Part shown: one piece after another, positions 44,273 through 54,290 of the stretch
How the letters are laid out: each line of letters begins with the position of its first letter
Numbering within the stretch: position 1 is the first letter of the stretch
Assembly: GCA_031841125.1 (NCBI GenBank)
Contig: CM063109.1
Coordinates: forward strand, 65,292,914-65,356,913
Length of the DNA: 64,000 bases
Direction of reading: 5' to 3'
From: Acanthococcus lagerstroemiae
Lineage: Eukaryota; Arthropoda; Insecta; Hemiptera; Eriococcidae
Translations under genes and position numbers: made by a program
The notes under the pieces: generated by a model
What the model saw: only the letters and a program-made list of their open reading frames with translations
Database searches by the model: none
Told to the model about the DNA's origin: nothing

Positions 44273-44539
44273 ACCTTTCGAAATTACACAAAATCTTTCT
44301 TTTCGCGCTGAACCTGTTTCAGCTACCTTTCTGGGCTTCTTTCTCGCGATCCGTCTCCTGCACCCCTCGCTTAGAGGATTAAGAGCGTGACCTGCCTTTT
44401 GTTCACTCTCGCTCTCTCTCCCTAATGATCATTCGAATCGGCGAAATGTAAATTCTGTGTATAGTCAGTCGTTGTATAGAAGTGAATAAATAATCTTTGG
44501 GCTAGATGGTCGCGTGTTTTCATTAGCCCTCGTGCTAAA
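44223..44539 (+). repeat. 3' LTR (317 bp)
   Basis: It is identical to the 5' LTR except C44513. It abuts the truncated pol frame with no purine tract before it. The polyadenylation signal AATAAA lies at 44485-44490. Confidence 0.95.
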
Positions 44540-44544
44540 GTATC
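44540..44544 (+). repeat. LTR element target duplication, right (GTATC)
   Basis: This is the exact second copy of the GTATC at 40448-40452. It confirms a normal integration at this site, not recombination between two elements. Confidence 0.88.
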
Positions 44545-46189
44545 ATACGAACCTACTACTTCTATGGTACGCAGTAACTCGAGCAGAAATTAATCATTGG
44601 AGATGAAATTTATACGAGAGGAAGAGGACTACTACCTACTATAAGAACTGCATAGGTTTTGATTGAGATTGGTCCAGTAGTTGTCAAGATTTTCGCGAAT
44701 TTTCTCCAAGATTTTCCGAGCCCGTGAAGTGACGATACATGCGCGGTACAAAAAGCAACTATAGTCCGGTTACCGTCGTGTCTGCGGTCGGTCGAAATTG
44801 AGTCCGTGAAGGGACGACACATCAAGCGGGCAACAAGAGGGGTCGCGTCGTATCGACACGTTCCGAGAAGTATATTGTAACCAACACAGATGTCCTACAA
44901 AAGGGATCCAAATATTCACGTATTTTCGATCTCTTTTCTCCGACATTTTATTGTATTTTGGTCACGATGCTTCACCAAGAAAATGTTGAAACATGTGATG
45001 GTCATGTTACAGGTAGATTGGTGTTCCTATTTGCCAAGATGAATCAATGATACGATTGGAGAATAAAAAGAGTTTAAATTATGTCGTTTTCCAGTTGAGG
45101 TCGGTTGGCTTTCACTTAGGGGTCATTTCGGCATAAGTACGACAAATCAACCCTGAAATTCTTAAAACACCTTGGAATGTTTTTCTTTTTCGGTAAAAAT
45201 ACGTTTACGGGAAGGAGAAATTTGTTTTTGGTAGGAAGGGGGCGGTATTAAAATAAAACAGTTTTAGACAAAAATCAGTTTTTTAAAAAGTTTTTTGTGA
45301 GTAAGTTTTTCAAAATTCAATATCCATTCACCGAAAATGAGCTTTGAACTTTCAGCCGTGATGCGGGTAATGTGATACCCTTTGTTACATGTGTTTATTT
45401 TCGTAGAGAGGAGCTGATTATTTAAAAAAAAATTGTTTGAAGTTTTTCTTTCTTTTTGTTTTTTTTTTCTCTATTTGTAAAGGGTGCAAGATTATTTTGG
45501 AAGTTTGACTGCTCTGTGTTGACATGGGAAAGCAGTGGCATAGCTGAGGGGAGAGGGAGTCGAGGAGATCTGGACGACTTCCCTCTTGCGACTTTGTCAA
45601 ATAAAGGTTTTTCCAATTTTAGCACCCCTCTAACACTGCCTCTCCTTTTGGTTAAGACTAGACCCCCTCAAACACTAGGCTGGTTACGCTATTGTGGGAA
45701 AGCTTGTACGACCAAATTTTGTCTTGGAACGGAATATTCATTTATATGTTACTTATTTAATGTTTAATGTGTAGGGCAACAGCAAGCAGAGAGTTGCTGC
45801 CCTACATATCTTGATATCTAAACGTAATGATACAGATACAAGCATCGAAATGATATTTTTACGTTTTTGTACCGCTCTAATTGGCCTTGAGAAGGTGTAT
45901 GGGGAATTTTGAAATCTCATTAATGGTCTGGAATGGCGTTCGTGGCGATTCAGAAACAGCTTGATCAATTTTGTACAGGGCAGCGATAGGTTAAATGAAT
46001 GCTCGTTTACAATTTTCAGCGTCTTAAGGTATGGGGATGCGTCGGCCTCGAATTTATCCACACACCTTTTCGGGTTATCTACCTAACCAAGGGCGGATAA
46101 TCCCAAATCTTACTAAAAGCACAAACCTTAGTCCTTACTACAACTAATGATGATTATGAAAAACTGGTAGGAAAAGTATCAGTACATAA
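44545..46189. other. No recognised gene
   Basis: Open frames are short and carry no motifs. A small repeat, CCGTGAAG(T/G)GACGA(T/C)ACAT, occurs at about 44722 and 44804. There is otherwise no structure beyond poly-T tracts near 45420-45475. Confidence 0.4.
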
Positions 46190-47129
46190 GTAGTGTGGCT
46201 ATCAAGTTTTGGGAATTTTGTTGTAACTTGCAAACAAACAGTACTGAGAAGTTGGTAGACATGTCTGAAAAAAGGGGACTTTTCTTTAGCGATAGTATAA
46301 ATTTTAAGTCAATAGCGCATTTAGTTTACATTTTATGTGTTTTTTAAGAGGGACTTTTTTTTTTAGTAATATCGCGAACATGAGCAATTCGAATCATGAA
46401 CAACGTGTTGTGATAAAATGTTGGGGGAAATCTGGGGGGAAACCAGCGAAAATCTTCCAAAAACAGCAGGTAGCGCACTCGAACGACTGTACGTCGAAAA
46501 CACTTGTATTTGAATGTGGAACGCACTTCAAGGAGGAGCGTGTTTCGGTGGATGACGATCCGCATGAAGGAGAACCGGTTTCCTCGGGTATTGACTCGAA
46601 CCTCGAACGTCTGCGCGCGCTGGTAACAGCTGATCGTTGGTTAAGTATTCGTGCGTTGTCTGAAGAGCTGAACATCAACAAGGAAGCGGCGCGGCAAATG
46701 TTACACAAAAAAGGCCTGAACTCGCCAAAAATGGCTGGATCGTACATCACGGTAATACTCCCGCTCATTCGCCACTCGGTATTTGCGAATTTCTGACCCC
46801 CCCAAAAAAGCATCCCATTGTTACCGCACCCACCCTACAGTCAAAATTTAGCTTCATGTGACTGCTTTCTATTCCCTAAAATTAAAACACACCTGAAAGG
46901 AACGCATTACGGCGGTGTGGAGGAGGGCAAGAAAATTGTGACGTCAGTACTCAACGGGTTTACTTCGGAAAATTATGCTAGGTGCTTCCAGGGATGAGCG
47001 CGGCATTAGAGCCGAAGCCTAGAGTTGGGGAGGAGGGACTATTGTGAGGGCAGATAATAGAATTTCCATCATAAATAAAGTTGTTTGGGTTTTATTGAAA
47101 AATTCCCAGAACTTACTTGCCACACTTTA
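46190..47129 (+). mobile_element. mariner element with internal deletion
   Basis: The ends AGTGTGGCTATCAAGTTTTG (left, from 46192) and the reversed right end AGTGTGGCAAGTAAGTTCTG (47126 backwards) are inverted copies, followed on both sides by GGGAATTTT. TA dinucleotides flank the ends, as expected for Tc1/mariner. At about 940 bp it is some 350-400 bp shorter than full-length mariners, and the deletion removes the middle of the transposase. Confidence 0.85.
46380..47020 (+). pseudogene. mariner transposase, N-terminal domain plus C-terminal remnant
   Basis: From the ATG at 46380 the frame gives the paired helix-turn-helix region that binds the TIR. KCWGKSGGKPAKIF is followed by a FKEERVSVDDDPHEGEP linker and ALSEELNINKEAARQMLHKK. 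After PKMAG the sequence jumps to the C-terminal half, with an HGNTPAHS segment in a shifted frame near 46745 (normally HDNAPAHT, so the catalytic Asp is Gly here). Then come a SQNLASCDCFLFP-like segment near 46846, with its Asp kept, and GTHYGGVEE. The first catalytic Asp region is deleted. It cannot make active transposase. Confidence 0.87.
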
Positions 47130-49788
47130 TTACGGATCCTGACCGTGCTTTTTTAACGCTGGAAAAGTCACTGGTGTTTAAAGAACAACAGCGAACAATC
47201 CTTTTTAGCTTTCTTCTTTACAGAATTGCTTTTCTTCCTCTTCACTGACCAAAAAAGCCAAAAACGCCTTGTTTTTTTTTTGTATAAAATAATTTACCAC
47301 CGAACGTAGGTACCTGATTCACTAAAAATTATTTTCCCCATTTCTCAATGTTTTTGGATCAGAATTAGATGTTTTCAGGTCATCCGTCCTTTTCGTTATC
47401 CGCCCTACCTTCAGCCCCAATTAGGGCTGATATTCGGGAATCTATTATACATTTTACTATCCGGATCGAAAAATATGAAATGTTTTAGTGTGTTAGTAAA
47501 TATAATGAGCTTGAGATTGAAATCCGTCAAGGGATCAAGATTTAACACCGAGTGTCAAATGTTGTTTTTTTGGACCTTTTTTGAAATCCCTGAGTCAACA
47601 TTGGCTGAACTTTGAAAAAGTTCAACTGAGAAAAGTAGACGGTTGAAATTTATTATTAATTGCGATTTCGGAGTTCAATACAGATATGGGAGCAGCCGGG
47701 GCACTTTGAAAAAAAAAGTAGATTAACATTTGGCACTTTACCTTATTTGTTACTCGTTATTACTGCAGTAATTTAATACGCTCTGCTTAAAATTGGAATG
47801 GAAGGAAGGGGAAAAGTGTATTAACATCAACTGTATTATTTTCTCATGCTAATGAAAAAATTCGAAGTAAGTTCTATCATCGATCATGATTTTCGGCGAA
47901 TGAGAAAACTAGATGAATTAAGAGCAACCGATTAATCGAATATAACCAATCAATCACTCATAACCAATTACTTCACAATGTCATAAGAACAGAAGTCATC
48001 TCAACTGTTATGGGAATTACCTCCCTGCCATCATAGTTTTCATCTCTAGGGGTAGGTCATCCCCCCACATCACCATCTTTCAACGTCTGGATACATTCTT
48101 ATTAGTAGCCACGAACTTTCCAATTCCGACATCATCTGCCAGTGACAAGTTATGCACTTCATTATTTTACTCCATATTAATTCAGGGATGTACCGAAGGA
48201 GATTCAGTAAGATTTTCGCAGGTAGTTGACACACAAAATGAAAACGTTTTGACCTTCACGAACCCTCTTCTTACTTGACGATCATTAACATTTCTGTCAG
48301 TATCACAAAATTAACATTTTTTGTTGGAGAAATTTGTATCCTCCGTCCGTCCTCCCAAATAAAGTCACTTTAGGACGCCCTGACTTACATGTTTTGTCTC
48401 TCAGGCCTTGGGATTCTTCAATCTTTCAGGTGAAAGAAAAATAGTTACAAATTAAAAACAAGATTGGTATTTTCACTAATTTCATTTTAATGATCACCTT
48501 TCGAGCTCTTGTAGAGTCATTTAAAGTTCGTCATTGGAAAATGTTTACCTTTAGACTCTACTCCCGTTGACCTTCGAATGTCAGCATGCATTATCACATT
48601 TTCTATTTAGACATAATAACGAGCCCACAGCGTAACATCACATAACTCGAAAAAAGGTTCGTTATCGAGGCAATTTTAATTTTTGCCGGGACCCATTCGG
48701 TTCTTCGGGTACAAAACCGAAGTTAGTTCATTTTCAGTTCACGAGTACACGTGCAGTTAGTTCAAGTATAAGTGTGGGACCTTCATTCATAGTTGACCGA
48801 TACGCGTCCATTGCAAGAAGACAGGAAGACAGCACGGCAGCTCAAATTTTTAATGGGGAATACTTGGCTCTGAACATTTTTGCGAGGGAATTCGCTAATA
48901 TGATATTTTTCGTGGGGCGTAAAACGAGGTCGTTACGTATACGCAGGCTCATATTTGGTGCACTTCGTATGCGAACAAAATACATACCGTCGATATAAAT
49001 GTTACCAATATTTCCGATTGTATACAGAAATCGCGACTTATCGTACTTACGTTCCCACGAAATCTCTGGATGCTACGCTTCGGAGATTTTACTGGAAGCC
49101 ATTTCCGAAGGGTAGAGCGCAGAACTTAGCAGAGAAATTGTAATCCTACATGACAGATCTGACTGAGAACTCGTTATTATATTCCTTCTGTGTTATCTCG
49201 AGTTAGGCCCGAAAAATGGGAAACTTTCTGGGGAGTATTTCAAGTATGTATGGAGCAGAGAAGCCGAGTCAAGCTGGCGAATGATGAGCATCGCGTTAAA
49301 TCACAGAACCCTTAAGCTACAGAAAAATGGGCGAATCAATCGAACAATTCATTCAATGCTGGAAATCTTGCATCGATTGAATACGAGAGATATAGCCGTA
49401 GGTATTCGGTTCGTGACAGTGAATGATCGTTGATAAATTTCCAATTTCATTTAAAATTCAACGAAAAAAACAAAACAAGAAAAAACAAAGCCTAATGGAA
49501 CCAATAATTTGCGGAAGACAATAACATATTATAAGCTATAAAATTGAAATTTGGAAAGGCTAAGGCCGTCGGCGCCATCGTTATGGTATTAAGGCTCGAT
49601 TCTATCTCTGGAAAACAGACACAGGGCAGACGTGCAAAACGTGGTCTTTGGGAGATGATTTTCAAATTTCAGAAGTATACTACCCGGTAAAATTAGATTA
49701 AAAAGGGGGCAATAGAGAAACAAATGTGTACCAAGGATTTTTTTTGGTTGAATACTATGATATTGACCATATTGTTATTATTATGATT
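47130..49788. other. No recognised gene
   Basis: Open frames at 48774-48998 and 48955-49143 are short and without motifs. No shared repeats were noticed. The stretch is AT-rich and looks like ordinary intergenic DNA. Confidence 0.4.
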
Positions 49789-49851
49789 CCTTCTCTGTGT
49801 GTGCTACCTTGGCGTGGTGAGGAGGCTTAAAGAAAAAACTAAAAGCACACA
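49789..49851 (+). ncRNA. Candidate HDV-like ribozyme, best-preserved copy
   Basis: P1 is CCTTCTC (49789-49795) with GAGGAGG (49819-49825), seven pairs with one G-U. P2 is TGTGTGC (49798-49804) with GCACACA (49845-49851), seven Watson-Crick pairs. P3 is ACC (49806-49808) with GGT (49816-49818) closing the loop TTGGCGT. C49839 followed by TAAAA sits just before the second P2 strand, where HDV-type ribozymes place the catalytic cytosine. No P4 stem is evident. Compared with the copies at 27734 and 6997, the paired bases in P1 and P2 differ but pairing is kept. Predicted cleavage would be just before 49789. Confidence 0.65.
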
Positions 49852-50110
49852 GGAGAAGGAAATGCCTGGTGGGACGAATTGGCGATGCACGCATGCCAAA
49901 GTAGCCCCTGAGATACCGCACCCCCGTCCCCGGAAACTAACCTTTCGAGTATCGCATCGGTGATCAGAGGGACATAGAAGGAAAACTTCGACAGATAAAC
50001 TCTGATACTCCGGACGTAAAAAGGCTCCTATTCGGATGTCCAGGTGGAGACTACCGAATGAGGAACTATCAGAATTGAGAATAGGGACATGGAATGTAAG
50101 GACACTGAAC

Positions 50111-50454
50111 TTTTCCGGGACTTTGGAAGACACTTTCGGGAAAAATTTGGGTACAAAAAATACGATGTTCTGCTCAATATACACAACAGTGTCTGTATTC
50201 TTCTACTGTAAAGTGCGTGCGTGTATTTGAAGGGTGATAGTTATCGATCTGGACTGTGCACAAAACAGTCTCCATGTATCGGGAAAACAGTCCAAGCTTT
50301 GGGGGAAAATGGTGCCCAATATTTGCAGAAAGATCCCGGGACCTTTGGCAATAGTCAAGTAAATTCTGGGAATTTTCCGGATTTCCAGAACTTACTTTTA
50401 GCTTCCGGAACTTTTCCAGGGTTTCCGGAACTCCCGGGACCGGTAGACACCCTG
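50111..50454. mobile_element. hAT-like fragment inside the LINE, right TIR only
   Basis: The right end CCGGTAGACACCCTG is the reverse complement of a CAGGGTGTC-type terminus, and the interior near both ends is rich in TTTTCCGGG-type motifs. The left terminus has been lost (the sequence starts TTTTCCGGGACTTTGG directly after the LINE). AAC occurs at both junctions, too short to prove a target duplication. Confidence 0.6.
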
Positions 50455-51639
50455 AACATAGTGAGAGAATATAAAAGTAAGAATTTCTTCTAAACCAGTA
50501 TCTTCATGATAGTTAAAGTTTATATGCCAACAGGAAGTTATAGTGGAAAAGAAGTAAAAAAAATTTAAGGAGAAATTAATGAACTAGTAAGCAAAAGGTA
50601 AAAAGAAAAGAAAATTTAATTATAATGGGAGACTGGAACGCCAGAGTAGGTAGAAGAAAAGAACACGGGGTATGTAGAGAGCATGGTTTACGAGCGCGAT
50701 ATAAAAAAGGGATGAGGCTCGTAGAATTTTGTGAAGAATACATATAAATTGATTATCAGAAAAACTCAATTTAAAAATCATGAGAGAAGAAAATACACTT
50801 GGAGAAGCCCAGGAGATAAAAAAATATATCAAATAGATCATTATCATAACGAGAAGAAGATACAAAAATCAAATACTGGATTGTAAAATATACCAAGGAG
50901 CGGATGTAGATAGTGACCACAATTTAGTAGCAATGAAATGTAGGTTTAAATTTAAAAAGATGAATGAGAAGAAAGTAAAAACAAAATGGAATTTAGAGTT
51001 ATTGAAAGAGGTAAAGAAAAGAGAAGAACGTAAAAAAGAAATAAAAAAAGTACTTTGTAAATCACAGGAAAGAAATTATATTGAAAGGGAGTGGATAGCA
51101 CTAAAGGAAGCAATAAATCTGGCAGAAATGAAGAAATTATGTACTCAGATAATAGAAAGGAGAAAACCATGGATGGAAAATGAGATACTAGAGTTAATGG
51201 AAGAAAGAAGAAAGTATACACAAGCCAACGATAGAGAAAGTAGGGACAAATATCCTTCCCTCGGTGTTCTAGCCTCTTTTGGCGAATCCCAGGACGTTCC
51301 ACCCCTTTTGGACGAACGATTTTAAAGTCAAAATTCAAAATTGTAACGGCGATAGAATCAGGGACAGACTATCTATCCTAAGGGTGGCAGTGGAAGTCTC
51401 AAATTGGTTACTGTCTTTTTCACAGAAGTTATAGCACTGCCCGATCGTCTCGATCCGTCTTGCCATCAAACAAGCATACTGTAGCTATGGGAACATGGTG
51501 CATCCAGCCCAAAGGTGCGGTGAATTTAGCGCATACGTCTGGCCATCAACAGATGTCTTGCATCTGCTGTAATAGATTCCGGAGGTAAAATAGCCCCCAA
51601 TTTGGACCTTCGAGAGGGGGCTGAATCAGTTTTCAAGAT

Positions 51640-53270
51640 ATGCAAACATGTGGAGTGAGCACAGGAGCCTGGGATGTCCTGACTATGTTAAATCAAGATA
51701 AAGTACAGTGGCCTGAAATACGAGCTGCCATTATTGATAGAGAACTAGGTAGATATAACCTGGACTTTGCTGCACTCAGTGAAACTCGATATCATGGAAC
51801 TGGGAAGCTCCGAGAGAAGAACTACAACTTTTATTAGCCAGGAAAAAGATCTGGGAAAAGAATGAATGGTGTAGCCATTGCACGCTCTTGTAATCCAAGC
51901 TAAGGAACTCTGACCCCCTCCACCTGTATCGTTTATTACATACGGTGGCTCGTTGTATGGCACCCAGAGGCTCCGTGTTGTTCGGTGATCAGCGGCGTCA
52001 GCACTCCAACCAAATAGCCATTGCAGTTAGAAACTCAATCACCAAAAGCCTCGTGGAGCTTCCGAGCTTCCTGAACTAAGATCAGACAGAATCATCAAGT
52101 TAAGAATACAAATTGGAAGGCCTTCCTCACAATCACCAGTGTTCATACGCCAACCATGCAGTCACCCGACAATGTCACTGAATTCTATAACGACCTCGGA
52201 AATATCCTCGATAAAGTGAAGAAGGACGATCGAGTTATATTACTCGGTATTTCAACGCTAGAGTTGGAAGCGACCACAGAGGATTAGGAAAAGTATTCGG
52301 ACCTCATCCACACGAAAAGTTACCTCAAATGGCCAACAACTATTGGATTGTGTATTGCCCATGGATTAGCAATCCCAACGCCTACTTTCAGTTAATGGAA
52401 TACCACAACGCTATCAGGATCCACCCTCGATCCAAACATAGACATACGACTGACTATGCTGGAGTAGGCCAGAGACACATTAAAGAAGTCCTTAGCACCC
52501 AAGTGAAACGAGGGGCCAACCGCGACACTGATCACTCCTTATTAGTCAGTGAAGTGAGCCTATCCCTATACAAAAAGAAGAGATCAACTAGGCCAGAAGC
52601 ACCGAAGTGCTTAGATGTTAGTAAGCTTAAGACGAAAGATATGAAAATCAGTTATCAAGAATCTCTGAACAGCAAACTTTTAGACATTTCCACTATGCCT
52701 GATAGAATTGACGACATTTGGGGGGGGGGGGAATTAAAGCCTGCGTGTATAATGCTGGAAAAGAGGTGCTTGGGACTGCCAAGAATAAGAATCTAGACTG
52801 ATTCCATGATGATGAGGATATTATTGAGCCGAAGCTTGCTTAAGTTAAGAAATGCCATATCAATGCCATCAAGAATCCTAAGGACGAATTTCTCAAGAGC
52901 AATCTCAAGGCAGTAAGAAATTACCTCCAAAAAGTCACCAGACAACTAAAGAACTCATGGTTGTTGAAAAAAGCACAGGAACTGCAAAGGTACTATAGTC
53001 AGCAAGACTACCGTAGCTCCTATCAGGCAGTAAAGGAGCTATATGCCCCCCCCTCCCATAAACCTGATGTACCTGTATAAAGGGTAGCAACGGAAACCTA
53101 TTAAAAGAGAGGAATGAAATCGAAAAGAGGAGGATAGAACACTTCTATAACAGTATCCTGTTTCGAACAGTTTGATAGTCCATATACCATTGAAGAGCTC
53201 AAGATAGCGCCTAAAACCAAGCCCAATGGAAAGACCCCGGGATTCAAAATCAGCTCAAAATATTTTACTC
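51640..53270 (+). pseudogene. Forward LINE relic of a third family (CR1/L2-like endonuclease)
   Basis: The first open piece (51640-51837) has GAWDVLTMLNQD, equivalent to GTWNVRTL, and ELGRYNLDFAALSETRYHGT, a signature of this LINE type. Out-of-frame segments follow: FNARVGSDHRGLG near 52245, HPRSKHRHTTDYAGV (52422-52466) and TQVKRGANRDTDHSLLVSEV (52499-52558), the endonuclease end. Near 53190-53270 an IEELK and NGKTPGF segment marks the start of the RT. The rest of the RT is absent. The leader may reach back to about 51430. Heavy decay is evident. Confidence 0.78.
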
Positions 53271-53497
53271 CAGTAGTATAGAAAGTGTAAAAAAAAAGTT
53301 TTTCTCCCGATGTAAGCTGGTCACTATTCTAAAAAAAATGCTAGCTTCAAAATCTTTTAAAAAAATTACATTAAACTTTGACAGTGTTGCTACTGTGTCC
53401 TTGACTTCCCATTAAAGGATTTTAGGAAATCTAAACATGTTGCTGACGGATCTGCAATCACGGGAGAGCATTTTCATGTCTCGATTTCCGTGTGATT

Positions 53498-54290
53498 TAG
53501 CTCTTCATGGTCACAATTCAGTTCGACTTGATCCCACCCTAATAAAAATAAATTTCCATGAAAATTTCTATGGAATACTGAAGACGGCTAGAAGAAACAA
53601 ACATTTCCATGGAAATGTGGGCCGCTGAACTGAATTGTGAACTGACTTGTGACCATGAAGAGCTAAATCATATACGGACTGGCTTCACGCAATACGCACC
53701 ACTGAACTGCATTCAGGGTGTCTACAGAAATTGAAAAGTAAAAATGAAGTACGTTTTCAGGACCCTTTGCAGGACTGTAGCCGGCATATTTTCCATCTTT
53801 TCCTCGACTGTGCAAATCTTTTATTTTTGTTTCTGATTTTTTTATCCCCTGTACCCTTCCCTTCTTTAGATCCCCGATCCCCCCTCCTTATTTCAACACT
53901 CTTCAGGACTTTCAGGACTTTTCAGCACCTTAGACAGACTGGAACTGTGAACTGAACTGGAAATGAGAAGAGAAGAAAAAACAAGTAACCTCGTTTCTCG
54001 AGGAGGGTCGGTAAAAAAGCACGCATTTTGACTCTCGACAAGAAATAATGGGGAAAAAAATCCATGGCAGAATTAATAAATGATTCACCCTGATTGTACA
54101 CTTAGAAGTGGAAATTTCTATTAAATACTGAAGATGGCTGGAAGAAATAAAAATTTCCATGGAAATTTGAACCACTGAACTAAATTCTGACCATGAAGAG
54201 CTAAATCAAGCGGACAGAAGTATAACGCTCAAACAGTCTTCAGCCGTGTTGTTAATAAAAATTTTCCACGGAAATTTTTTAAATTAGGGT
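53498..54290. repeat. Dispersed repeat R2, inverted and direct copies
   Basis: Direct copies related to 17331-17471 lie at 53564-53713 (continuing after a MITE at 53942-53965) and at 54108-54212. A reversed partial copy lies at 53498-53575 (GCTCTTCATGGTCACAATTC), so 53498-53650 can fold back on itself. A further TTTTCCACGGAAATTTT core occurs at about 54262. All share the TTTCCATGGAAA palindrome and the GAACTG-rich end. No protein is encoded. Confidence 0.65.
53714..53941. mobile_element. Small hAT-like MITE inside repeat R2
   Basis: The left end CAGGGTGTCTACAG and the reversed right end CAGTCTGTCTAAGG match at most positions. Subterminal TTCAGGACT motifs repeat near the right end. The element splits the R2 copy between ACTGAACTG and GAACTGTGAACTGAACTGG, which are continuous in the copy at 17431-17456. 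The flanks are themselves repetitive, so the target duplication cannot be read with certainty. Confidence 0.65.

Larger units (their letters stand above)
40453..44539 (+). mobile_element. CsRn1-like Ty3/gypsy LTR retrotransposon, deleted at the 3' side
   Basis: A 4087-bp element with 317-bp LTRs, a 5-bp target duplication, a primer site at 40771, gag at 40851-41708 and pol to 44222. The CHCC-type Gag finger and the primer site beginning TGGTGACC (matching the tRNA-Trp 3' end) are traits of the CsRn1 clade. Domain order is protease, RT, RNase H, integrase. The 3' LTR follows directly on the integrase catalytic Glu region, so the integrase C-terminus and polypurine tract are absent. There is no env. 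It cannot replicate alone, but its LTRs and duplication show that it was mobilised in, or very soon before reaching, this form. Confidence 0.93.
49789..51252 (+). mobile_element. Forward LINE relic, 5' half, with an inserted MITE
   Basis: It starts with the ribozyme-like fold and a leader, then RIGTWNVRTLN (50078-50110), the start of the endonuclease. A hAT-like fragment interrupts it at 50111-50454. The endonuclease resumes with a PTGSYSGKEV-like segment and IMGDWNARVG (about 50625), and continues to the endonuclease-RT linker (KTKWNLELLKEVKKREERKK at 50979-51038). Similarity ends at about 51252, so the RT is missing. Stops and frameshifts are numerous. It is the same family as 1485-2042. 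Confidence 0.8.
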
